DNA from: RYN-230 sp963717125
GTDB lineage: Bacteria; Actinomycetota; Actinomycetes; Streptosporangiales; Streptosporangiaceae
DNA length: 64,000 nucleotides
Assembly: GCA_963717125.1 (NCBI GenBank)
Contig: CAVQVG010000015.1
Location: 496,001-560,000, forward strand
Reading direction: 5' to 3'
The position numbers and the translations under genes are program-made. Shown piece by piece: positions 16,938-24,448 of the stretch. Position 1 is the stretch's first letter; each line of letters opens with the position of its first letter. The notes beneath the pieces were generated by a model. That model made no database searches, was not told the origin of the DNA, and was given only the letters and a program-made list of their open reading frames with translations.

Positions 16938-16957
16938 TATTGTGTGGCCGCACAATA
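16938..16957. promoter_or_regulatory. Inverted repeat upstream of the importer operon
   Basis: TATTGTG and CACAATA flank a six-base spacer, 155 bp upstream of the binding-protein start. The surrounding bases are AT-rich for this genome. It could be an operator for the importer operon; no regulator gene is adjacent. Confidence 0.4.
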
Positions 16958-16970
16958 ATCCGGGCGTAAC

Positions 16971-17005
16971 GGATGGCCGCGGCCAGCTGGCAGCCGCGGC
17001 CATCC
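16971..17005 (-). terminator. Hairpin after the S53 peptidase gene
   Basis: A perfect 13-bp stem (GGATGGCCGCGGC and its complement) with a nine-base loop begins eight bases after the stop of the minus-strand peptidase gene. There is no T tract. Confidence 0.65.
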
Positions 17006-17012
17006 GGTGTTC

Positions 17013-18752
17013 CTAGTGGGTGCTGAACGTGGCGGTCATGGTGATCAGCATGCTGCCCAGCCGCAGCACGTGCGGCCCGGGCTTCAGCCCGAGCAGGGAT
17101 GGCTCGATGAGGTACGTGACCGTGCCGAGGTTGGTGGCGGGCAGCGTGGCGACCAGGTGCCCGTCGATGGACAGCCGGACCGGGTGGCCGGGCAGCAGCC
17201 CGCCGGCCAGCAGATACGACCGGCCGTTCGCCGCGATGCTGGTCGACGACAGGCTGATGCCGTGCTCCAGCGTGGTCAGCGCGGCATGGGCCTGCTGCCG
17301 GACAGCCGCGTCCTGGCCCGCCGCCTGGGTGGCGGCGACCAGGCTGGGCACGAAGGCGGCCGCGTTGACCGTGCCCCAGCCGGTGGCCACGTCGAAGCCG
17401 GGTGCGGCGGTGAAGCCCGGGACCCGGGTCTTACCGTTGCTGCCCGGCACCGAGTCGTTGCCGTGGATCACGTCGGCGATCCCGGCGCTCGCCCCGCGCG
17501 GGCCAAGCACCTGGTAGAGCACCGGGTTGATGGGCCCGATGTTCTGGCCGTGGTTGAGCTGGGTGGCCAGCGCGAGCACGCCGTTCAGCAGCGGCGCGGC
17601 CTCGGACGTGCCGTTCTGGGCGTCCATGGTGATGTCCGGCACCGAGCGCATCCCGCTGCCGGTGATGGCGGCCACCCCGTCCTGGTAGCCAGGCCGGGTG
17701 AACACCGAGGAGAAGCCGGCCCCCTCGGAGAACACGCCCTGGTGCCAGACCGGGTCGGGGCCGAGCCGCTGGCCGGTGCTGGTGCTCAGGTTCGGCACGC
17801 TGCCGCCGACCGCGGTGACCCAGGGTGAGTCGTCCCACGCCGCGGTGTCCGGGCCGGCGGACGTGTCCGCGCACTGCCCGTTGGCCACGGCCAGGTTCTG
17901 CACCACGCCGCAGTCGCCGGTCGCGACCAGCACCGGGATGCCCGCCGCCGCGGCGGCCAGCTCACCTGGGTTCTGCGCGGTGATCTCCTCGGCGCCGCGG
18001 CTGTAGGTGATCTCACCGGTGCCGTCGCTGATCGAGATCACGTTGGCCAGATGGCCGCGGGCGATGGCCTCCAGCGCCTTCATCATCTCCGGGGGCGCGA
18101 CCTGGCTGGCGGCGTCGTCGGTCTCCTGGGTGTCCGCCGGGGTGGCGGAGATGACGATCTTGGCGTACGGCGCGATCAGGTGCGCGGAGATCACGTCGAG
18201 AGTCAGCTCGCCCTGCCAGGCCGAACATGATCCGTAGCCGCCCAGCTTGACCATGCCGGGCGGGCACTTCTTGGGCAGCTTGCCCGCCGGGTAGATCGTG
18301 GTGATCTTCGGGTTGGGCAGGCCGAAAAGCTTGTCGTAGCCGGCCACCTGCTTGGCGATGCCCGGGTAGTTCCAGCCCTCGATGACCGCGATCGTGGTCC
18401 CGGCCCCGTCGATGCCCTGCTGCCACAGGCTGCCGATGCCGTAGTCGAAGATGTCCTGCGGGCCGGGGGTGATGAACGCCCACTTCTTGTAGTTCTTCTG
18501 CATCCGGTGCAGCACCCGGGTCAGCACCTTGATCTGGTTCTGCTTGGACGGCAGGCCGGCCGGGGCCGCGCTGGCCTGGGCCGGTCCGGCGATGCTGGTG
18601 CCGGGGATCGCCCGGCCGGTGACCCGGGCCCGGAGCGGGCCGCCCGGGCTCGGGGAGTTGGCCGCCGCCGCGGTGCCAGCGGCCGGCAGCCAGGCCGCCG
18701 CTAAGGACAGCGCTAGTAACGGGGCGACCCGGACGAGAAGCATGTTGCGCAT
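17013..18752 (-). CDS. Secreted S53-family (sedolisin/kumamolisin) serine-carboxyl peptidase
   Basis: The 579-residue protein has a signal peptide (MRNMLLVRVAPLLALSLAAA, cleavage near AAAAN). The catalytic Glu/Asp pair is E182/D186 in GELTLDVISAHL, the nucleophile is S383 in NGTSEAAPLLNGVLAL, and an oxyanion Asp candidate is D243 in SISDG. The C-terminal calcium-site motif GFDVATGWGTVN is present, then a beta-rich extension of about 110 residues. S53 enzymes are acid-active endopeptidases. The N-terminal propeptide seems short compared with kumamolisin, so activation may differ. The ATG with GGAGGG upstream is chosen because the signal peptide follows directly. The gene is monocistronic. Confidence 0.85.
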   Translation of the reverse strand: MRNMLLVRVAPLLALSLAAAWLPAAGTAAAANSPSPGGPLRARVTGRAIPGTSIAGPAQASAAPAGLPSKQNQIKVLTRVLHRMQKNYKKWAFITPGPQDIFDYGIGSLWQQGIDGAGTTIAVIEGWNYPGIAKQVAGYDKLFGLPNPKITTIYPAGKLPKKCPPGMVKLGGYGSCSAWQGELTLDVISAHLIAPYAKIVISATPADTQETDDAASQVAPPEMMKALEAIARGHLANVISISDGTGEITYSRGAEEITAQNPGELAAAAAGIPVLVATGDCGVVQNLAVANGQCADTSAGPDTAAWDDSPWVTAVGGSVPNLSTSTGQRLGPDPVWHQGVFSEGAGFSSVFTRPGYQDGVAAITGSGMRSVPDITMDAQNGTSEAAPLLNGVLALATQLNHGQNIGPINPVLYQVLGPRGASAGIADVIHGNDSVPGSNGKTRVPGFTAAPGFDVATGWGTVNAAAFVPSLVAATQAAGQDAAVRQQAHAALTTLEHGISLSSTSIAANGRSYLLAGGLLPGHPVRLSIDGHLVATLPATNLGTVTYLIEPSLLGLKPGPHVLRLGSMLITMTATFSTH

Positions 18753-18889
18753 ATCGGCTCCCTCCTGAGGCGAATGTGTGCCGAAACCGTCGTGGCGGCG
18801 ACGCTTTCGGCACACACTCTGCCAGCCACCTATGACACGGCCCAGCCTGGCGCGCGGACGGCGTGGCCGGGTGGCGCCAGGTGCCCGGG

Positions 18890-18918
18890 TTGACATCGCA
18901 GATTAGTATGCGCAGACT
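18890..18918 (+). promoter_or_regulatory. Putative promoter for the PadR gene, leaderless
   Basis: A consensus TTGACA (18890-18895) is followed after 17 bases by CAGACT (18913-18918). Transcription would start at about 18925, almost at the GTG start codon, implying a leaderless mRNA. Direct repeats CAGATTAGT and CAGACTAGT overlap the promoter and may be the autoregulatory site. The -10 match is weak. Confidence 0.4.
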
Positions 18919-18926
18919 AGTTTGCT

Positions 18927-19562
18927 GTGAATCTAAGCCGTCTGATGATTCTGGGCGTGCTGGCCGGCCACGGCCCGATGCACGGGCACCAGATCCGGCG
19001 CACCGCCGAGCTAACCAACGCGGAGACCTGGGGCGGGATCACGGGCGGGGCGCTGTACGCGGAACTGCGCCGACTCGACGGCGAGGGACTGATCGAGCCG
19101 GTCCGCGAGGAGCGAGTCGGTCGGCGCCCGGCCCGGACTGTCTACGCCATCACCGACGAGGGCCGACTGGAACTGGTCATCCAGCGGGAGGCGGCGCTGG
19201 AGGTCATCTTCGGGTCGGCCGATCCTGTGTCGGTGGTGCTGCTGTTCGCGGCGGGCGGGGATCCCGCGGACCTGGCCGGGCAACTGGCCGCCCGGCGCCG
19301 CCGGGTAGCGGCCCAGCTCGCGGCGATGACCGAGGAACGGCAGCGGCTCACCCGGCAGGATCTGTTGCCGCCACTGGCCATCGCCGCGTTCCGCCGGGGA
19401 GAGCTACGGCTCGAGGCCGAGCTGCGCTGGCATGAGGAATTCGAGCGCGACGCCCGGGCCAGGCCGGTCACTCCCTCCCCGGTTCGGGTGCTGGGCGCCA
19501 CCGGGGAGACTAGCGGAGCCCCTGGCCGGCGGGCTGGCCGCGCTGGCGGGGAGAAGGCGTGA
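18927..19562 (+). CDS. PadR-family transcriptional regulator
   Basis: The 211-residue protein opens with a PadR winged helix (LMILGVLAGHGPMHGHQIRR, ITGGALYAELRRLDGEGLIEPVREERVGRRPARTVYAITDEG in order over residues 6-75), then a helical dimerisation region and a basic tail. PadR proteins are usually repressors of nearby detoxification or membrane genes. The start is a GTG with no ribosome site, in line with the leaderless promoter. Its stop TGA overlaps the ATG of the epimerase-like gene, so the two are coupled. Confidence 0.85.
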   Translation: MNLSRLMILGVLAGHGPMHGHQIRRTAELTNAETWGGITGGALYAELRRLDGEGLIEPVREERVGRRPARTVYAITDEGRLELVIQREAALEVIFGSADPVSVVLLFAAGGDPADLAGQLAARRRRVAAQLAAMTEERQRLTRQDLLPPLAIAAFRRGELRLEAELRWHEEFERDARARPVTPSPVRVLGATGETSGAPGRRAGRAGGEKA

Positions 19563-20221
19563 TGGACCGGGTCGCGGTGGTCGGCGCGACCGGGCAGATC
19601 GGCCGGCCGCGCACGGTGCTGGTCGCGGCGTCCTCGGTCGGCTACTACGGTTACGCCGAGAGCACCGACACCCCGGTCGATGAGAGCCAGCCGGCCAGCA
19701 CCGACTGGTGGGGCCAGGCCAGCGCGGCCATCGAGGAGCCCGCCCGGGCCGCCACGGCGCACGGCATCCGCAGCGTGCCGCTGCGCACCGGGTATGTGCT
19801 CACCCGGCGCAGCCTGGCCACCCAGGTCGCCCAGTTCCGGCGGCACGCCGGCGGCTGGATCGGCACCGGCCGCGGCTGGGTCCCCTGGACCCACATCGCT
19901 GACGAGGCAGGCCTCATCGTATTCGCGCTGCACGAGCCCAGGATGGAAGGACCGGTCAATGCCACCGCGCCCCGGCCGGCCCTGGCCCGCGAGTTCGCCC
20001 GGGCCCTCGGCCGGACCACCGGACACCGGGCCTGGCTGCCGGTACCCACCCCGCTCGTCCGGCCCGGCCTCGGCGTGATCACCGACATCCTGGTGCACGG
20101 AAAGCCGGTCGTCCCGGCGAAGGCGACGGCGCTCGGCTACCCGTTCGCCTTCCCGGCCCTAGACGGCGCGCTGCACGACCTGCTCAGCCTGGAACCTGAC
20201 CACGCACCCCACGGAGCGTAG
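19562..20221 (+). CDS. TIGR01777-type epimerase, internally deleted
   Basis: The protein of about 219 residues belongs to the NAD-dependent epimerase group with a DUF1731 C-terminus. It begins VAVVGATGQIGRP, the dinucleotide loop, and then jumps to RTVLVAASSVGYYG, the central active-site strand. Family members are near 300 residues and have about 80 residues between these motifs (Rossmann strands 2-4), so an in-frame deletion has removed half of the cofactor domain. The rest is intact: EAAA-like helix, LRTGYVLT, GWIGTGRGWVPWTHIAD and the C-terminal FPALDGALHDLL. It is probably inactive as an oxidoreductase, though the frame is open. It is co-transcribed with PadR and the next membrane protein. 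Confidence 0.7.
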   Translation: MDRVAVVGATGQIGRPRTVLVAASSVGYYGYAESTDTPVDESQPASTDWWGQASAAIEEPARAATAHGIRSVPLRTGYVLTRRSLATQVAQFRRHAGGWIGTGRGWVPWTHIADEAGLIVFALHEPRMEGPVNATAPRPALAREFARALGRTTGHRAWLPVPTPLVRPGLGVITDILVHGKPVVPAKATALGYPFAFPALDGALHDLLSLEPDHAPHGA

Positions 20222-20704
20222 ATGCCACCAACCGCCGGCCCGGCGCAGCCGCCCCGCGCGGCCCGACTCATCGCGGTTAATCTCACTGCCTGCCTGCTCC
20301 TGCTGGCGCAGTACCTGCTCGGCATAGTGGCCAACCTCTACGTCACGCTGCCCGCGCACCATCCCGGGGCCGGCGCCAGCAACTACTTCGCCGGAATCGG
20401 CTCCGGCCTGGGCTGGCTGATCGCGCACGGCCCCGGCTGGGCGGCCGCGCACGCCGCGCTCGGCCTGGCGCTGGTGGTGGCCGCGCTGGCCAACATCGCC
20501 GTCACCTGGCGCCGGGGCGGCCGGCTGGTCACCACGACCGCGGTGCTTGGCGCGGTGTTCATCGTGGGCGCCGGATTCAACGGCGCCAGCTTCCTCAACT
20601 ACGGGCACGACATCAGCTCGCTGATCATGGCCGTGTTGTGGGCGCTGGCCCTGGCCAGCTATCTCGCGGGCCTGTACCTGGTGGCCCGGCCCGGCAGCCG
20701 GTAG
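20222..20704 (+). CDS. Four-helix integral membrane protein, unknown function
   Basis: The 160-residue protein has four predicted membrane helices at about residues 18-40, 63-85, 102-122 and 128-153. It begins directly at the stop of the epimerase-like gene (TAG then ATG), so it is the third gene of the PadR operon. Features such as NLTACLLLLAQYLLGIVANLYV and SFLNYGHDISSLIMAVLW resemble actinobacterial conserved membrane proteins near PadR regulators. I cannot assign a function. Confidence 0.65.
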   Translation: MPPTAGPAQPPRAARLIAVNLTACLLLLAQYLLGIVANLYVTLPAHHPGAGASNYFAGIGSGLGWLIAHGPGWAAAHAALGLALVVAALANIAVTWRRGGRLVTTTAVLGAVFIVGAGFNGASFLNYGHDISSLIMAVLWALALASYLAGLYLVARPGSR

Positions 20705-20793
20705 CGCCGGGTTGCCGACGGCGGCCGCCCGGCGCAGACTGGTGTTGATGCGGCCCTTCGGTTGAGCCTGACGCTCTGATCTCTGCGCCCGGG

Positions 20794-20816
20794 CCGCTGG
20801 CCGACCAGGCCAGCGG
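20794..20816 (+). terminator. Hairpin downstream of the PadR operon
   Basis: CCGCTGGCC pairs with GGCCAGCGG around a five-base loop, 90 bp after the membrane-protein stop. Further GC hairpins follow at about 20840-20915. Termination is inferred. Confidence 0.45.
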
Positions 20817-20947
20817 CTGGGTGGCTGTGTCGTCGGTCGGCACCGGGCCGACCGTGAGCCCGGGGCGCCCCGGGCACCGCCTGGCACCCGGGGGCGTCAG
20901 CCCCCAATCCGGTCAGCTACCCGGACGTCCGGCTGGGGAGACACGTC

Positions 20948-21016
20948 ATGACCAATCGCAATGAGGAGCTGGTCCGCCAGGCCTATGCGGTGGCCGGCCT
21001 CAGCGAAGGCTCCTAG
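20948..21016 (+). pseudogene. Stub of an NTF2/SnoaL-like gene
   Basis: An ATG at 20948 opens a 22-codon frame (MTNRNEELVRQAYAVAGL) ending at TAG. The sequence looks like the first helix of SnoaL/NTF2-like proteins, which begin with a similar EELVRRxYxA pattern, but the rest of the domain is missing. I read it as a 5-prime remnant. The surrounding 20.7-21.4 kb has no intact gene. Confidence 0.35.
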
Positions 21017-21152
21017 ACCTAACGCCAGCGCCAGCCGGTCAGATGCTGACCCGCGCGGCATTTTAAAAGTAATATGGACACCCGGACGCCGCCAAAACTG
21101 ACTTTTTTTAATGGCGGCCAAAAATGCAATACTCGGCGCATGACGCAAGCCA

Positions 21153-21320
21153 CTAGTTTCGAACTTCGCCCTGCTGCAGCCAGCAGCCGAGCGCGTAGCC
21201 GGGGTGGTTGCCGGTGTCCCAGCCGCGGTGCCGGTTGTGGGTAACACCGAAGGCCGCGGCCTCGTCGTAATGCCGGCGGAGCTCCTCCAGCAGCTTCGGA
21301 TCCAGGGCGGTACTGCAGCC
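21153..21320 (-). pseudogene. Remnant of an unidentified gene
   Basis: Between stops at 21321-21323 and 21153-21155 a 55-residue minus-strand frame reads LDPKLLEELRRHYDEAAAFG then VTHNRHRGWDTGNHPGYALG. It has protein-like composition and GC-rich third positions but no start codon. The pattern of conserved His, Trp and Gly suggests a fragment of a real protein. I do not recognise the family. The neighbouring 21055-21150 is markedly AT-richer than the genome and carries inverted repeats (GCCGCCA/TGGCGGC, GCATTTT/AAAATGC). Confidence 0.35.
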
Positions 21321-21444
21321 TCACGCCCGCGACCACCCTGCGAATGGACACAAAGATTCTCCCGAGCGCGGGTGTCGAATTCTCGGTGGCCGTTCGTGGA
21401 CATGGTGAGCGGCGCAGATGGCGCCGCCGCGAAAGGAGCCGATC

Positions 21445-21861
21445 ATGTCCACCGTTACCGCCTCTCCCGGCACCACCGTCACCCGGCACCGGCTGACCAG
21501 GACGCTGCCGCGGGCCACCGCCTCCGCCGGTGTGCTGGCCGCCGCGGCCACCACTGCCGTCGCGGCTGTCCTGCGGGGCGGCGGAGTCCCGCTGGCTGTG
21601 CACGGCAAGATTCCGCTAGTGGCGTTCGCCCAGCTCACTTTCCTCGCGGCGGTGGGCGGCGGGGTTCTCCTGGCCGTGCTGATCCGGCGCGGCTCCGCCG
21701 CTCGTCAGCGGTTCATCCGGATCACTGCCGGGCTCACCGCGCTCTCCTGCGCCGCCCCTGCGGCGTTCGCGGACACAACCGCGAGCAAGATCGCCCTTGT
21801 CGCTCTGCACCTTCTTGCCGCGGGGATCATTGTTCCTGTGCTCGCACGACACGCTGACTGA
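21445..21861 (+). CDS. DUF6069-like membrane protein
   Basis: The 138-residue protein has four hydrophobic segments (about residues 25-45, 60-82, 93-110 and 113-135). The layout and motifs such as LVAFAQLTFLAAVGGGVLLA and ITAGLTALSCAAP match small actinobacterial membrane proteins of the DUF6069 type. Function is unknown. The ATG at 21445 has AAAGGAG seven bases upstream, better than an ATG 27 bases earlier. It lies 44 bp before the DGPF-domain gene and may be co-transcribed with it and the sigma factor. Confidence 0.7.
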   Translation: MSTVTASPGTTVTRHRLTRTLPRATASAGVLAAAATTAVAAVLRGGGVPLAVHGKIPLVAFAQLTFLAAVGGGVLLAVLIRRGSAARQRFIRITAGLTALSCAAPAAFADTTASKIALVALHLLAAGIIVPVLARHAD

Positions 21862-21905
21862 CCCACCCGACCCGATCCGATCCGATATAACGAGGAGCAG
21901 CCACG

Positions 21906-22253
21906 ATGCCGCAATACCTGATCTCCGTCTTGCACGACGACACCTACGAGACCGACTTCTCCACGCCTGACGCGCAGCGCCGTGTCGCCCAGGTGGGAGC
22001 GTTCAACGAGGAACTCATGAAGGCAGGCGCCTGGGTGTTCGCCGCCGGCCTGCAGCCCGCGTCATCGGCCACGGTCGTGCGGTCCTCCGGAGGAGAGGTG
22101 TCGATGACCGACGGTCCGTATGCCGAAACCAAGGAGCAAATGGGCGGCTTCTGGGTCATCGAAGCGCCCGACCTCGACGCCGCCCTGGAATGGGCCGGCA
22201 AAGCGGCCGAGGCCAGCGGGGAAACCGTCGAAGTTCGCCCCGCCCAAGGATGA
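21906..22253 (+). CDS. YCII-related DGPF-domain protein
   Basis: The 115-residue protein has the ferredoxin-like YCII/DGPF fold: it opens PQYLISVLHDD, has the eponymous motif as MTDGPYAETKEQMGGFWVIEAPD and ends in the PVEVRP-like VEVRPAQG. Such proteins occur beside ECF42-type sigma factors, where they are thought to act in the same regulatory or stress circuit. GAGGAG lies nine bases before the ATG. The stop overlaps the sigma-factor ATG by four bases. Confidence 0.9.
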   Translation: MPQYLISVLHDDTYETDFSTPDAQRRVAQVGAFNEELMKAGAWVFAAGLQPASSATVVRSSGGEVSMTDGPYAETKEQMGGFWVIEAPDLDAALEWAGKAAEASGETVEVRPAQG

Positions 22254-23494
22254 CCGGCCCGCTCGATGAGGTCTTCAGGCGCGAAGCCGGCCGCTGCACC
22301 GCCACCTTGATCCGGGTCCTCGGCGATATCGATCTCGCCGAGGACGCGGTGGCGGAGGCCTTGGCTATCGCCGCCGAACAGTGGCCCAAGACGGGGACAC
22401 CGCCCAACCCGGGTGGCTGGATCACCACGACCGCCCGCAACCGCGCCATCGACTGGCTGCGACGCGAATCAACCCGCGGCGAGAGGCATCTCGCTGCCCA
22501 CCGGCTACGGATCGACAGCATGGAACCGGACCACAATCCCGAACTTGACAGGCTCGACGAATTCGTCGATGTCGTCGCCGACGACCAGCTCCGGCTCATG
22601 TTCCTCTGCGCTCACCCCGCCCTGGCTGCTGATGCCCAGGTCGGTCTCATCCTGCGGCTCCTCGCCGGTCTCTCGATGGGCGATATCGCCACGGCCTTTC
22701 TGGTACCTGAGGCGACGATGGCACAACGGATCGTACGGGCCAAGCGCAAACTTCACGACAACCACGCCTCCTACCGCGTACCTGGTGCCGCGGAGCTCCC
22801 GGCCCGGCTGCACGCCGTCCTCGCGGCGATCTACCTCATCTTCACCGAAGGTCACACCGCCACCTCAGGGCAGACGCTGATGAGAACCGACCTGTCCACC
22901 GAAGCCATCCGGCTTGGGCGGACCCTCGTCGAGCTGATGCCCGACGAACCCGAAGCCATCGGACTGCTCGCCTTGATGCTGCTATCGGAGTCCCGCCGTG
23001 CCGCTCGCGTCGCCGCCGACGGGACGATGGTTCGTCTCACCGACCAGGACCGCACCCGATGGGACCGGACGCTCATCAGTGAAGGCCACGAGCTGGTGCG
23101 CGCGTGCCTGCGCCGCTACCCGCCCGGCCCGTTCCAGATCCAAGCGGCCATAGCCGCGGTCCACGCCGACGCGGCCACCGCCGAATCCACCGACTGGTCG
23201 CAGATCATCGCCCTCTACGACCAGCTCTGCGCTCTCCGTCCCAGCCCCGTCGCCGCCCTGAACCGGTCGGTGGCCATCGCCGAACTCCACGGGCCGGCCG
23301 AGGGGCTCGACGCTCTCGCCGAGATCGACCCGGCCGCGCTCGAGAACTACCAGCCGCACCACGCCGCCCGCGCCGACCTGCTCGCGCGTGCAGGCCGCCG
23401 TGACGAGGCGGCAGCCGCCTACGACCGCGCCATCGAACTCACCACGAACACAATCGAGCGCGACTTCCTTGCCCGGCAGCGCGCCGCCCTCTGA
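22250..23494 (+). CDS. ECF42-type RNA polymerase sigma factor with TPR-like C-terminal extension
   Basis: The 414-residue protein has sigma region 2 (IRVLGDIDLAEDAVAEALAIA, WITTTARNRAIDWLRRE), region 4 (LRLLAGLSMGDIATAFLVPEATMAQRIVRAKRKL) and a C-terminal extension of about 220 residues with helix pairs (for example AALNRSVAIAEL and HHAARADLLARAGRRDEAAAAYDRAIELT). This long helical extension and the adjacent DGPF gene define the ECF42 group, which has no classical anti-sigma factor. The ATG at 22250 overlaps the upstream stop; an earlier in-frame ATG lies inside the DGPF gene. Full length for the group. Confidence 0.9.
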   Translation: MTGPLDEVFRREAGRCTATLIRVLGDIDLAEDAVAEALAIAAEQWPKTGTPPNPGGWITTTARNRAIDWLRRESTRGERHLAAHRLRIDSMEPDHNPELDRLDEFVDVVADDQLRLMFLCAHPALAADAQVGLILRLLAGLSMGDIATAFLVPEATMAQRIVRAKRKLHDNHASYRVPGAAELPARLHAVLAAIYLIFTEGHTATSGQTLMRTDLSTEAIRLGRTLVELMPDEPEAIGLLALMLLSESRRAARVAADGTMVRLTDQDRTRWDRTLISEGHELVRACLRRYPPGPFQIQAAIAAVHADAATAESTDWSQIIALYDQLCALRPSPVAALNRSVAIAELHGPAEGLDALAEIDPAALENYQPHHAARADLLARAGRRDEAAAAYDRAIELTTNTIERDFLARQRAAL

Positions 23495-23557
23495 ACGGAC
23501 GACCACTCCGGAGTACGCCACGGGTCTGATCACGGTGGGGCCGATCCGGTTGACAAC

Positions 23558-23989
23558 TCAGCGGGCTGGTCGGGCAAAGGTGGAGCGTTGCTGACGACGC
23601 GCCCTCATCAGGTGGATCGGCGGCAGCAAGTGAGCGGCGAGACCGACGACGACCAGCAGTATGGCGACTCCGAGCGGGAGGGTGAACTTGCTGGTCGTGC
23701 AACCAGCCGGCGCGTGCAGGGCGGGAACGTGCCGCGGACAGCCAGCTGGCGCGGACAATGCGGTCACGAGGCCGAAGAAAAGAGCCACCAGGCCGGCGGG
23801 CGGCACGAAGGTGGCGATCAGCTGGTCGCGCCGGCTCCATGTCGGGGAGGTCCACAGGATCAGCACCCCGGCGATCCAGCCCAGCCCGCTCGCGATGGGG
23901 CCGAAGATGATCAGCCACGGCGCCCACGCGTCCCAGCGGCGGCGCTGGACGAGCTCGTCGGCCTCGCCGGCGGATGGTCTGGAAGTCAC
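23558..23989 (-). CDS. Small three-helix membrane protein linked to a PadR remnant
   Basis: The 143-residue protein starts at a GTG (VTSRPSAGEADELVQRRRW) and has three hydrophobic segments at about residues 24-44, 59-82 and 104-126. It has four to five basic residues at the C-terminus. Its GTG overlaps the stop of the PadR-like remnant upstream, an arrangement typical of PadR regulator plus membrane partner pairs. Two cysteines lie in the loop (AGCPRHVPALHAPAGC). I cannot name a function. Confidence 0.6.
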   Translation of the reverse strand: MTSRPSAGEADELVQRRRWDAWAPWLIIFGPIASGLGWIAGVLILWTSPTWSRRDQLIATFVPPAGLVALFFGLVTALSAPAGCPRHVPALHAPAGCTTSKFTLPLGVAILLVVVGLAAHLLPPIHLMRARRQQRSTFARPAR

Positions 23990-24147
23990 TCCGGGCTCCC
24001 TTCGCTGAGGATCTCCCCGGCGGCGTCGCGAAAGACCCGCCACTGTTTCCTGAAGCTGGCGACGGCTAGTTCTCCGTCCCTCGTGAGGTGGTAGTAGCGG
24101 CCACGGTGGCTCGGGCGTTGTCTGGACCGTGGCCGGCGTCCGGTCAC
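23986..24147 (-). pseudogene. C-terminal remnant of a PadR regulator
   Basis: This 53-codon frame reads RGRYYHLTRDGELAVASF then RKQWRVFRDAAGEIL, which is the wing and first dimerisation helix of a PadR protein. The DNA-binding half is missing: a TGA precedes the only possible GTG start. The stop overlaps the start of the membrane protein, so the original operon structure is preserved. Probably non-functional as a regulator. Confidence 0.55.
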
Positions 24148-24156
24148 CGAGCATCG

Positions 24157-24279
24157 TCATCGCCGCGCCGCCGAGCCGTGCCGCGCCGGGCTGGTGTGCA
24201 CGGTGACGAAGTGGCAGCCGGAGACGCAGACGACGATCAGTGCCGCCAGGATGAGCGCGGCGGTAAGCCTTCGTCTCAT
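24157..24279 (-). CDS. Possible 40-residue lipoprotein
   Basis: A short frame starts MRRRLTAALILAALIVVCVS and continues GCHFVTVHTSPARHG. It has a basic start, a hydrophobic core and a lipobox-like VSGC, followed by a very short mature part. Its stop lies 10 bp from the PadR remnant's start. No good ribosome site is seen. It may be a real small lipoprotein or a truncated one. Confidence 0.3.
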   Translation of the reverse strand: MRRRLTAALILAALIVVCVSGCHFVTVHTSPARHGSAARR

Positions 24280-24448
24280 GATGCGGAAACCTGCGCGCAG
24301 GACCACGTGTCGCTCACTGACGTCTCCTTTCTGTCCACCGCCAAAGGTGCACGCCGCGGCCCGCACCTGTCGTCGGGCGCATGACCGATGCCCGGACTCC
24401 GTCTCGCGACCGATACGGCTGGCCTGCCGGGCCGGTTAGGATCACGGC

